Below are positions 34,034-46,107 of a stretch of 64,000 nt of DNA, one piece after another (position 1 is the stretch's first letter; each line of letters begins with the position of its first letter). Source of the stretch: Oryza sativa Japonica Group. Lineage: Eukaryota; Streptophyta; Magnoliopsida; Poales; Poaceae. The position numbers and the translations under genes are program-made. The notes under the pieces were generated by a model. That model did not search any database. It was given only the letters and a program-made list of their open reading frames with translations, and was not told the origin of the DNA. The DNA lies in assembly GCF_034140825.1 (NCBI RefSeq), contig NC_089036.1, forward strand, positions 1,135,001 to 1,199,000, given 5' to 3'.

Positions 34034-36946
34034 ATGGTCGGCGGCGAGCCCTTGCGGCGGCGGCGGCATCTCGCCGACGATGGATTCTTCCGGTTCCTCC
34101 TCCCCTCGCCGAAGCCGGCCACCACCACCACCACCACCCCTCCTCCCGCCGCGCTGTTCGTCCCGCCCCACCGCCTCATCGCGCCACCCGTGCCGCTCCC
34201 CCAGCCACCCCGCCCCGAGGAGCGCCTCTTCATCGTGCCCCCCACGCGCCCTTCCTGGCTCCCGCCTCTCTCGATACCTCCGCCGGCGACGGCGACGGCC
34301 CCGCCGCCGACTCGTTGCCCTCCGCGGCGGATGGGCAATGGTGGTGGTGGTTGCTTTGGCGGCCGGAGTGGGGTGGTGGGGTGGAGGTATGGAGGTTTCG
34401 TCGGGAATGGTGGACGTCGTGGCTTCGAGCGGCGGAGGGTGGGAGGAGGCTTCATCGGAGCAGCGAATGCAGGCGAGGCCACCGGCGGCGAGAGGCGGGC
34501 GGTGGTGCGTAAGAGGGAGAAGAAGGTGTGGGTCGCCGTGGAGAAGAAGGGCGAGGACTGCGGCGGCGGGGATGAGGACCAGGCGGCGATGGGCGCGGGC
34601 TATGCCGGTGGAGATGAGAGGGACGAGCAGGTGGACGTCGACGACGACGAACAAGACGACGGCGACGGCGATGACCCTTTCGACGTCGCCGCCGATCACG
34701 ACCTCCTCGCCGTCGTCGCCGATGGCGCCGGCAGCGAGAAACCAATGGAGGTAGAGGAAAACTCGACCGAGACTTCACCGACGCTTCATGCTATGAAACT
34801 CTTCACCTTGCTCTCCCTTTCAGCAGCTCGGATCGCCGCCGGATCAACCGCCGCCGCCGCCGCCGCGCCAGCGAGTCGGAACGCGGCGGTGGAGGGTGGA
34901 ACGCCGCCATGACATCGACGCCTTCACGCCCGGATTGCTCTCCCTCTACGAATCCCTCAATCCATCAGAGGAGCACAAGGCCAAGCAGAGGCAGCTCATC
35001 GAATCCCTCACGAATTCTGTGAGCAAAGAGTGGCCCAACGCCCAGCTGCATCTCTATGGATCGTGTGCTAATTCCTTCGGAAATTCGCATAGCGATGTAG
35101 ATGTTTGTCTCCAAATTGACACTGCTGCAGAAGAGAACATTGCTGAGCTTCTTCTCGCATTAGCAGAGACATTGCGCAAGGATGATTTCGACAATGTTGA
35201 GGTAATTAATTAATTCTTCTCCAGATATATGCAATTTTGCAAGCAAGCATCTCTTCCAAATTTGAATGATTCATCATTACTTGAAAAATTTAATATTAGC
35301 TGCATAATTAATCTGGAACTGGAATGTGAAGAGCTAGTTGCCTCATGTAATTCTTCATAAATGCCCCGGTGGAAAAAAAATTAGGCCCGGGAAAAAATAA
35401 TTCTTCATAATTGATGTATTTGAAAAATAGCTTCTTAATTGACGCAGGTTGAGACTGTTCATCTTCTAATGCCTGTCAAATTCATGCAGGCTATTACCAG
35501 TGCTCGAGTTCCAATTGTGAAGATTGCAGATCCAGGAAGTGGCTTGTCATGTGATATCTGTGTCAACAATCTCTTTGCTGTTGCTAACACAAAGCTTCTC
35601 AAGGATTATGCCCAGATAGATGAGAGGTTGCTTCAGCTGGCCTTCATTGTAAAGCACTGGGCCAAACTAAGGGGCGTTAATGAAACATATCGTGGAACCC
35701 TTTCGAGCTATGCGTGAGTTAAACGACTTTGCGTTCATGATTTTCCCCTTTTTACAGCTATATGTTATTTGTTGAAAATCTTGAACCTGATCTTGTTCTT
35801 ATTAATTTGCAGATATGTGCTTATGTGCATTAGCTTCTTGCAGCAAAGAGAGCCCAAGATTCTACCATGTTTGCAGGTTCTATACCTTACTTTTTATCTC
35901 ACCAATATGTTTCATTCATATGAACTACTCGCTGAAGTACTGATACTTTGGATGCACACAGTTTAGGATAAAATCACTTCACGCTTGCTTCATCTGCATT
36001 TAGACTCATGATGCTGATACAGGTTAAACGAATGGTCTGCACACATTTTTATTTTCATTTTCATTTTTTTATCTCTAAAATACTTAACTTCTATCTCTTT
36101 TATTTGCTGGTGGAATCGTCCTGATTTCGCATTCTCCCTTCATATATGCATGATTCTGTTTTGGATGGCTCGACATTCAACTATGGTTGGTCAATTTTCT
36201 TTCCTTTCTTTTCTTTTTTTTTTCACTAATGTAGCAGGTCCATTTTTTATTCTCTTTGATTGATGTTACTAAGAGTTGCTTGCGTCTAGAATTGTTCAGA
36301 TGAAATCAGGATCTGCAAAGTTGTATATTTCAGCTTCATCTATGAATTACTTCCGTCAGTTTTATCCTGATGCAATTTGTCCTCTCAACTCACTCCAATT
36401 GTAGGCGATGGAGCCAACATATACTGTGGTTGTCGATGGCACTGAATGTGCATACTTCGACCAAGTTGACCAGCTTAAAGATTTTGGTGCTGAAAACAAG
36501 GAGAGCATCGCCGAGTTACTGTGGGCATTCTTCCACTACTGGGCATTCCATCACGATTACAGGAACGATGTCATCTCCGTCCGCATGGGGAACACAATCA
36601 GGTGAGAATTGCCAACGAGCGTTTCTCAAAAACCGACTAAACTTCAAAAATTCGATTTTGAACTAATGTCACATATGCTTCAAAGAATTTCGCGTCCTTT
36701 TTAACTTGGTTCGATCTCTGGTCGATCGATAGCAAGCAGGAGAAGAACTGGACGACTCGCGTTGGAAACGATCGCCATCTGATATGCATCGAGGATCCTT
36801 TCGAGACCAGCCATGACCTCGGTCGTGTTGTCGACAGGCAGACAATCAGGGTTCTCAGGGAGGAGTTTGAGCGAGCTGCCACCATTCTGCAGTACGACGA
36901 TGACCCTTGTGTGGCTCTTTTTGAGCCCTATGATTATGAATCTTGA
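34034..36946 (+). CDS. URT1: UTP:RNA uridylyltransferase (URT1 type)
   Basis: URT1 adds short U tails to deadenylated mRNAs in the cytoplasm, protecting 3' ends and steering decay. Exons are 34034-34750, 34824-35201, 35490-35713, 35813-35876, 36405-36601 and 36733-36946, giving 597 residues. The first 240 residues are a low-complexity Pro/Gly/Arg region with an acidic run ([14 protein letters not shown]), as in the disordered N terminus of the family. The nucleotidyltransferase domain has [20 protein letters not shown], with catalytic D330 and D332, and D387 in LSCDICVNN. The UTP-side motif [18 protein letters not shown] follows, then the PAP-associated domain ([20 protein letters not shown]) and [20 protein letters not shown]. 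Intron 1 is only 73 bases and GC-rich; it restores the frame that otherwise ends at 34912. The N terminus is the least certain part. Confidence 0.92.
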
Positions 36947-38566
36947 TTATTATTATTAGCACATAAATTAATAACTAGCCTGGAAAATCCAGAAAACAGT
37001 AGCTATCCTAATTCTAGGTAGTAGTGAAGATCCAGTAGCATGCTTAAAACACTTGGTGAACAGAAGAACAACAGCAGGTTGCATTCAAGTATGTCAAATT
37101 TGATAGAAAGTTGGATCTTAAAATCAAAAGTACTATGCCAACCCAAATTTTTCGGAATGCTTCCCAAGACCTGTGAGGCGTTTCACACATTCTAAGAAAG
37201 TTGGATCTTAGAATTCCTTTGTTTTTACTTACAGGGCAATCCTGAAGACCACAAAGACAAAATAGGGCTTTACTTTTGAAGTGGTGCATGCATAACTGAA
37301 GAGTAAAACAATCTTATGCTACAAAAACCAAAACAATATAAAATTCATCACCACGCATTTAGATGGAAAAATGTTTGTGTAATATATGAAGGGGGTGGCT
37401 GGAAATTAACTGAGGCCCGGAAGAAGAGGAGCGATTTGCTCCCAATGAGAGGCCGGGAAACCTAGACCAGGCCAGGCCTTTTAAAGCCCACAAGGCCTCT
37501 ACTTTCTCTTCCAGAGTAGATGGGCCTCATTTCGACCCAGCCCAAGATGAAGCAGAGTCTTTCTCTTCCCTTTCTTTTAAGAGCAAAAGCAGTGCATCTT
37601 ATCTTAAATCTAAAATTTGCCACAACATGCTAAGCTAAATTTTACACACGCCCTAGTTTTTTTTTTTGCGGTTATTTGATTGGTGCCACAGTTTTAGCTA
37701 GCCACATTACTTAAATGTAAAATTTGATGATTTGACACTTTATTTCTTGTCACTTTAATTTTTAAAATTGATACTTTTTAGGATGACGTATGGGACCATG
37801 TAAGTCAATGAAAATGAATGTTAAGTAATCGAAAGCCAGCTGAGTGAAATATCAAATTATCACATCTCTTAGAACACATGGCTCCGCATGTCAAAAACTC
37901 GATTTCTTGTATATAAGAATGCATAAAGGTATGGCCAAGGTGAGTTGCACTGAAGCTGTGAATTAGTGACCCGAAGAAACAACAGCTGCATTATGTGGCG
38001 TGCACCTCAATAATATTCATTTTGTGACGCAGAGCTAGTATAAGATATTGACATCTTTTCGCGGAGAAAGATGTGGAAATTTTTGTTCTTATCTATTTTT
38101 GCTTTCTTCTGCGTATGCTCAATTAACTGCTCTTTGACAGCCTTCGTGTTTGACAGTGGAAAACATTTCCTTACCGTAGCAATAATGTTGCTTGCAGGTA
38201 TAATTCCTAGGACAAAACTATATACTACTACCTCCGTCCCAAAATATAACAATTTTTAGCTATGAATCTGGACACACAGTTGTCTATATTTATAGTTAAA
38301 AATGCTTATATTTTGGGACGGAGGGAGTATATCATGACAGGAGAACGAATTCTACCCTACAACTTACTGATTTTTCCTGGTCTAATCTTCTGGGCCATCA
38401 TGTCTTGAATTCCGTTCCAAAGATCATACTATGAACTAAGTGCAGCTTCTGTATGAGAGCTGAGGTGCCACTGATCAGCAGAGATTGCAGAATGATCTTT
38501 CTGGGCTTATGCAACTCTTTTCATCTTTGTTGTCACCTCAGGAAAACCTATAATTCATACTACTTC
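36947..38566. other. Convergent spacer between URT1 and the MATE gene
   Basis: It holds the two 3' flanks and AT-rich sequence, with no gene seen. GCCCA/TGGGC motifs cluster at 37410-37560 (GGCCCGG, AGCCCA, TGGGCC), which is unusual for a convergent spacer. A small Stowaway lies at 38226-38329. Confidence 0.5.
38226..38329. mobile_element. Stowaway MITE, 104 bp, near-perfect hairpin
   Basis: It is TA-bounded, with arms CTACCTCCGTCCCAAAATATAA and TTATATTTTGGGACGGAGGGAG. It lies 240 bases beyond the MATE stop codon, possibly within its 3' UTR. It is the best-preserved small Stowaway in the window. Confidence 0.9.
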
Positions 38567-41500
38567 TTATGTGGCCTTCACCTTGACATACTCATCATGA
38601 TGGTTATTGAAGTTTTCGTTATATAGCATGCCCGTTGGAGAAAGAAGCCGTTGTAAAGCACTTCCAAACCGACCCTGGAAAATGGAAACAGTATTAAAAT
38701 GTGGCCAGGAAACATTTGGAGTAGCGAGACATTATTATATAGTGAGAAGTAAGATAATGCAAAAAATAAGGCTCGAAACGATAGTCTGTTATCTTTGGTA
38801 GGGAACTAAGGATACAAATATGAGAAAAAGAACTTGATATATTGAAATGGTCAGATGGCCTTACCCACTGAAACAAGACAAGTATCCACCAGCATCCAGG
38901 CAAACTACCAAATTTGTTGCGAATGATCTGTTAAGAAGAAACGAGATCAGAGAAGTCGATCATTAGGATGTGACTATTGTTATTTGAACAACAAAGAAGA
39001 TTAAAGGATTTTCAAATTTTGGACTTAAGTTCTTTTAGTTGCTAGACAGCCATCACAGAGCTTTATGAACTGAGTGACAGCATTCAAAAGTAGGAAGAAG
39101 ATACAATGTTCACAGTACCAATGCTTTTTTTTTTCTCAAGCTCATTCAACATAATTGAAGTAGGGACAAAAACTCCATCTAGCATCGATCTAAAGAACCT
39201 ATATCTAACATCAGTACCTCACCAAAGGAGAAAGAAAGGAAACAGTCATACGGTCATACCATTAGTAGAAAGGTTCCAATGCCAAAGCATGCTCCCATTG
39301 ATTGACTCAAAAACCTGAGATCTCTTCCAGCCTGAGAATAGGGAGAAAGTACCAAGGGATGTCATCACATTTTTCCAGCACGTGCCATATTCGACTTTGC
39401 ATTAATGTGCTATTTATCTACTCCAATAAAACGTAAAATATGATCCCCACTTCCCAGTGTTAAACTGCTAGAAACCTAGTGCCTTGAGCCATGCTTACTA
39501 GGGAAGTAATGGCACTTGGAACAAGTAAATTCATTTTGACAAGGTTTTCCCAGACTCCAAATGTACTTTCCAGGATAATTGCTTTAAAAGTCAGCCAAAA
39601 CAAATATATCAGCTTACCAATAATGTTCCTTCAAGACTATGCACTGAAGGTGTCACCAATAATGCACAGAAATATGGAATCAGCACTTTATGCATCTGTC
39701 AACAGGGTAATGGACTGTCAGTAAGTTCTAGACAAAATCGAAAGCATTTGAGACTGGGGGTCGTGAAAATAAAGCATAAAACTTTCTGCAGATAGACTGA
39801 GTTAAGCCAAGGCCACGTCATAGGAGACATGCGCAATAATATGCAAGTAAATTTATTTTACAATAATATGCAAGTAAAATTCTATTTCTCTATAGAGCAC
39901 AGGAAACTAAATGTATATAAATTGAAGGTAAAGTAATTATCTAAGATCATAAGGACCACCCTAACTGGACCTATGAGTCAGAATCAACCTTTTATAATCA
40001 TCATCCGATTCAGTGAACAGATTCTGCAAGCATTTACAAATCCATAGTGTACACAAATGATACAACCAAAGTATCATATAGAGCAGATGATGCCAAATTA
40101 GATGACTAACATCAGATCAGATATAGGAGCACTGAATTTTCTTTTCTTAACAGTGCAACTGAGTTAGATTCTAAAAGGATAAACGGTACTATTGATAGAT
40201 AAGAAATGGTAGTATTGATAGTTTCTGGCATAGTGAGAAGCAATCAGAATCGAATGCACTTCCAGAACAGTATGCAGAATATTTTATAAGTTATAGAGCA
40301 AACCTGTTGGACAACCATAAAATCATTAGTAAAGAGACTAGGAAAAAGCCACGGAACAAGTGTTCCTACTGCCCCCACAGTCGTTCCAGTTATTGCTCCA
40401 ATCATGACAAGTGATTTCAATAGCATCCTTGCCTGGATAAAACGGTACCTTTAGACTTTAGTGTCTTTGTAGTAATGAACTTAAAAATATAAATGCACTT
40501 TAATGTAGAAAAGAATTCCAGTAGAAGATATGCACTATGTTAGTCAATCAAAGCACCATCAGTGCCGCACAGGATGCATCAAGTATGTGTAATGATGCTG
40601 AGCGTACAAGCACAAGCAGAAGCAACTGTTACTCTAGTACAGGAAAAGAAGGTATGTGTATGGCAAGCAAATGTATAGAAACCCTTGATGGCAAATGCAC
40701 AACTCCGATTCAAATATTTATTTTAGTTCAATGGTAGTTGTAAACCGTAAAGATGCCTCATGTCCTAAGAGGCAGCAAATAAGTGATGGGATCAAGCTTT
40801 TGTTAATTTCAACGAACAGGATTAATACAAGAGTCTCAGTTGACCTCTTGCTTTTACCTTCAGCCTTTTAACTGTGTATCAAAGCTATAATTTTTGTCCA
40901 GTTAAATTCGACCTGCCTTGACCGCCAATAAAGTTGATATTTATTTGTGGATAGTTTTGCAGCAGATGTAATTCAAGATTCTAAATGATTTAATAAGCTT
41001 AGTTTGTGATATCAGCATTTTATTTAGAAGAAATGTGAGAAGGAGCATGTACTGAAAATTACACTGTTGAAGGAAACTTTGCATATCAGTTCGGTTTATC
41101 CTAAGTTCTTGACCAGAGAAAAGCGTAAAAACATATAAAGTGTGCAAGCATACATCATCAAGCTTTACACATGATTCCTTTGGATTAATATATCACTAAG
41201 GACAATAATAATGCAGTACAGAAATTCACGTGAAATTGAGAGCTTTAGATAGGTACCTTCATCAAATTGCACTTAGCTCCATATATCAACTCTGGCATGA
41301 ATGACTGTGCAGTTTGTGACAGGGGCTCACCCCAAACAGTGCACATGCATAGGACATTAACCATAACCTTCACAGCATAGATTATTTTGTATGTTATCCA
41401 CAGAAGAAAGTACATAGTAGCACTGTGTTTTCATCATGGGTAAGCATACCAAAAGTTAAAAGGTATGAACCTGGTGGGCTGCAAGTGTTATTGCTCCCAT

Positions 41501-44500
41501 AGAAGTTGCAGAATACGTAAGTAACGCGTAAAATGCTACCTGAATGGTTTCAAATAATTAGGTATAGTAAAGTTGAGGAGAGGACATGGAATATTAGAAC
41601 AAAAAAAAAAGCATACCTTGGAGGTCATTGTTATGAAAACAGGAGCTGCAATTTCAAAAATCTGCAGAAGCTCACTTGATGATGGGATTGTGAATGAAAA
41701 AGCTCGAAATCCTCTCTTATTTAGATTTTGCATCATCATAAAAGCTGCAACAATCTGAGTGTGTGTCAAAAAATAGCTATTTATGAAAATAATATGTTGT
41801 CAGAAGACTCAATTGTGTAAATAAATTGGATTTTTGTTTAGCATAACAAGTAGCTAAATGTCTGGCATACAAGTTGAGTAGACAAATCATAAAGAAAGAT
41901 CGACATGGATAATAATATATAAAATTATGAGCATGTGGTTCCATCAAAAACATAACATTTTACAATAGATAAGTGATTGCTTTATAACTTAACTAGGTAG
42001 CATATCTTACTAGAAGATCAAGAAACATTTGTTTTTGTTAGTAATGTGGTGTTTCATCCGATTCAAGTTTCAAAGAAAAATCAGGTAGTGTTTATTAAGG
42101 CTAAGCATTGGTGGCAATCCACATCTTGCCAAGTCTAAAGAATCATGCTCAAGTAAAGATGTGCAAGAAGCAAGGTATGATGAGGTGATTGGAAAGTATG
42201 CCTACCTGTGAAACCATAGTTGCCCAGGCAGCGCCAGCAATTCCATATCCACATACAGAACAGAGAAGAAGGTCCCCAACACCATTGATAACACTAGCAG
42301 CTGCCAATGCCTTCAAGGGACCCCAAGAATCTTTCATGCCTAGACTGAGTTATAGCAAACATACAGTATAATATGAGAAGCCTCCAATCAAGGTAGTTGT
42401 AATGTGAAATCAAATAGAAGAGCTCAAAGTGTTTATTGTTATCAGAAACATCACAACCAAATAACTATGTAGCCCATGCGAGTTGGTTCAAATGGCAATA
42501 TGAATATTTCAATGACGAATAGACATTAAGACAACTCAAAACAGATGCATCTGTAATTTGGCAAAATAAAAGGTCAAAGAAAGAAGACATGATAGATTTG
42601 AAGGCAAAAGAAATATAACTTCTCCAGAACAAAATAGATCCCGTGCAACAGAAGAGGAGAAGAATGAGCATGGTTTTTACCTAGCACTTTGAGCAACTAA
42701 GCCAACCAGAACTGCAGGCCATGCAAAGCCTCTAATCTGAAAATGAATGAGTATACATATTGATCTATGTACTTCATATAAAACATGGAAGTCAAAAACT
42801 TACATCCTATAGCATAGTGCATAGAATTATCCTATAGTACAGAACAAGGTATGCAATATGCCTGCAGTCAGAAGCATCCATGGATTTGCATAGGTTTCTG
42901 AAATCAATAGGTTTGCAGTCAGGATCATCCTCGTGTTTGTACTTCAGTGCAGGAAATGTAATCAGCGTGCCTCATCATTCAGTATCCATACAGAGGTACT
43001 AGAAAATTTCATCATGTTTCCACTTCCTTGTATATGTATAGCTATAGTATAGCTCTATGAGGTTTAGTTCATAGATAGCATGCAATTGAACTTTTAGCCA
43101 TATTTGTTTATCCTCAAAATTTATTGACTATTTGACTGCTTTATACAGTTATATTCAAGAAAGAAACAAGCAATTCAAAATTGCCAGACAAACATGATTT
43201 CTCTTGGCGCTACCCCAAGCATGGCAGATGTCCTTCAAGCCATTGCTAGTGAGGGCGCCCTTTGGTGCCTAGCAGGAGCTTCTAAGCTTCGTGATCTTTT
43301 GTCTAGGGCTGTAGAGCTAGTGCACTAGGTTTGTTTTGCTTCTTGTGGGTGTGTGGTGTTGGTGTTGTACTTCTGGGTGGGTGGATGTCAGAGTTTATAT
43401 CTAATGCCATCCACCTTTTTTCCTCTATCTTGATGAAATGATACGCAGATTTCCTGCGTGTTCTTAAAAAAAACATGATTTCTCTTGCTCATTCAACTAG
43501 GGCAACAATGAAAACACCCTAAACAGTGAAATTAATGAGAGAATGCTGACATGTACAAACCTGTGCATATGTATTGGCAGCAGAAATGATATCATAGTTC
43601 CCCGATCCAGTAAACACTGAAAATAAAAATAGAGGTTGCAGTAAAATTAAGAAGGTAGGTGGACTCAGACATGAGACATGTGAAACTCTAGATAGCATGA
43701 TAAATACAAGGGCATTCAATCTGAGAAGCAAATTAAAAGGAAAAAACAGAAATAAGGTGCACTGCCAAACAGGGAGAAAAACAGTGAAGGAGATAATCCA
43801 GTGGTGAAAGAAATCCACCAGGTTTTCTCCATCAATATGCAGTCAGGTTCTTCAAAGTATGATAAACAAGGTTGACAGTCAGTTTCATCTTATTAGCACA
43901 GTTTAGTTTCAACTTACCAGTTAACACTTGAGTCCCAAAAAGCTTGGTGAACAAAAACATTCCTAAACCACAAGTAAGAGCAACAAACAGCAACATAGAT
44001 ACTTGGTGCTGTGCAAGTTCTTCATCCTGCATATAGTAACTGTGCTTATAAATAGAGTGCGGAGAAAAGACATGAAAGTTTGTGCGTTCATTGTTCAAAG
44101 TTAATAACCTTTCATAAAATTATAACCACCACTAATTTCCACAAAGTAGGGCTCTAGTAACATGCCAAGCACCAAGCCACCAATATTCTCGCCATACAGA
44201 GAGTTTTATAGTTGAAAACAGTTTAGTTTCTGAATTTCTGAGTGGCCTGCAAATTGCCGAGTAATATACATATGTATGTCCTGCTGCAATGTTCTCGTTT
44301 GTAGTAAGAAAAAGTGTATAGTTCATGCAAGAGAAATCAAAACATTAACTTCGAAAGTTTTCAATTTCAGCTTGTTATTAGGCATTTTTTGTACTTTTGT
44401 TCCATAGTCTTATAGAGGAAAGGGAGGGAGAGATTGTTCACGCCGAACTAAGTTATAAAGCTAAGTAGCTTAGGTTGGCAACAATCAAAATTGGAATGTT

Positions 44501-45333
44501 AAATTTGTTTTACCACTAAAATTCTAACAGATAAAACAGTATGTAAATCATACTATCAAGAGTAGCTAAGTTAACAATATATGTTTCTGATAACTGCCCA
44601 AGCATAGCATATTCCTGCCTATAGTTGTTCATCTAACAAAGAGGAAGGTACACCTTTTTAGCTAAGGAGGTGGCCACCATGTTGGAGGTCGCGATCGAAA
44701 GGAACATGAATATATAGCAGAGGTAATCGCAGAACACCGTTCCAGGCCCTGAAATTGAAGAAACAACAACCACATGACATTGAGCTGCAAAGACCCTAGC
44801 CTTTGCACGCGATATTCATATACCACAGTTCATCAGATTCAGCTAATTCGGTTAGCAAAATGTCGCCTAGTTCCATTTTGGAGATTAGCAGGAAGCAAAC
44901 GCAGATGACATAGACTAATTTAGTTAGGTAGCGAGCAAGGGGAGCTAGGCGTTGTACCTAGGGCAGCGAGCTGGAGGGAGGAAGTCTGGCCGATGACCAT
45001 GGTGTCGATGAGGCTCATGAGGGGCCCGCAGATCCAGAGCCCCAGCGCCGGCCCAGCGAACACGACGATGTCCCGCACCTGCTCCCACAACCCCGCCGTT
45101 CCAGCCGCCGCCGCCGCCGGCTCATCCCCATCCGCTCCCGCCACGGCCACCCCGCGGCAGCGGGCGGCGGCGCCACGGGGGAGGCGCGGCGGCTGTGGCT
45201 CGGTAAGCGGGCGGCTGAGGACGAGGCGTGCCGCGCGGGCGGCGAGAGCGGGAGTGGGCACGGCGGGAAGGCGGCGGGTGGGGAGGAGCGCCGGGAGCGG
45301 CGCGGCGGAGAGGAGGCGGAGGTGGGCGGACAT
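38567..45333 (-). CDS. Plastid MATE transporter (DTX46 / EDS5-like)
   Basis: MATE proteins are secondary transporters with 12 membrane helices. The plant EDS5/DTX46 branch sits in the plastid envelope; EDS5 exports salicylate or its precursor. Fourteen exons all keep frame (45333-44958, 44748-44654, 44026-43918, 43616-43561, 42736-42681, 42344-42206, 41754-41617, 41539-41471, 41367-41257, 40432-40304, 39695-39618, 39331-39260, 38927-38865, 38674-38567), giving 532 residues. An Ala/Arg/Pro-rich transit peptide covers about 60 residues. Family motifs include [20 protein letters not shown] with IGQ, helix 7 region [15 protein letters not shown], and [17 protein letters not shown]. The C-terminal part ends in a polar tail ([15 protein letters not shown]). 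The substrate cannot be read from sequence. Intron 4 carries a LINE tail. Confidence 0.88.
43207..43471 (+). mobile_element. 5'-truncated LINE, 265 bp, in MATE intron 4
   Basis: A perfect 16-bp duplication AACATGATTTCTCTTG flanks it (43191-43206 and 43472-43487). The plus strand ends ...GATTTCCTGCGTGTTCTT then poly-A, an L1-like tail. The 5' part still reads as the end of a retroelement protein ([20 protein letters not shown] then a stop). It is opposite in orientation to the MATE gene. Confidence 0.88.
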
Positions 45334-45345
45334 GGCGCCGCGCTA

Positions 45346-46107
45346 GTTGTAGCGGGAGCGGACGGAACGACGACGAAGGTAGGCAGGCGCGTGCCGAAAA
45401 GACGTTAGCAGTGACAGGCAAAAGGGCATGTGTGGTTCTCGATATGCTGCTGCTGGTAGAGCCTGCGTATATACGTCTCCGGTATTCCAGGCTCTCCATT
45501 TCACTTCACACGAATCACCTCATTTCCAACAAAATTCCTGTGAATTTCCGACAGGAATTGCAGATGAAATAGTTTTAGCCTTTTGGCAGCAAGAGGTCGC
45601 GCAAAATTTTCCTACACATAGTAAACCATCCAACATTCATCAAGTTGTGAGTAGTAGCTTCCTTTATTTGATTAAAGGCAACTTCTGAAATTCTCCGCGC
45701 GTCGGAGAAGCAAGCTTGGGATATCATATCAGTGACCAACATATTACGATCAGGAATAACCAGGAAAACAAACGAGGCAGCACCAAGATTCACTTGCAGG
45801 ACTCCAATATAAACCAGATACACATTATACTACAGTTGGCAAAAAAATATAGATCCCAACCCATGAACAGACCAAAAACACAATGTGGATTAAGAATAAG
45901 AAAAAACGCCTATGTGTCGAGCTCGAGCACACAGGTGCTCTTCCCTATTCTGTGAGAGTCAAAATCAACGTCGAACAAATGGGCATTGTTCCCATGCAAT
46001 CGTTTCAAGTGTTCAGGTGCCTCTGAATGAAAATACCAACTATGCCGCAAACTCTAATCTCTGCTTGCCAAGGTATACATAGAAGATGACGGTTCCCTCA
46101 CAGCCGA
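45346..46107. other. Spacer between MATE promoter and eIF3j 3' end
   Basis: The MATE promoter and leader occupy the right-hand part as read on the minus strand (45334 upwards). The sequence from about 45900 to 46107 is the likely eIF3j 3' UTR. No additional gene is visible. Confidence 0.5.

Noticed and set aside
33932-34778. Several long overlapping frames on both strands in URT1 exon 1
   Set aside because: They are shadows of a GC-rich exon. Only the frame from 34034 splices in phase into the catalytic exons.
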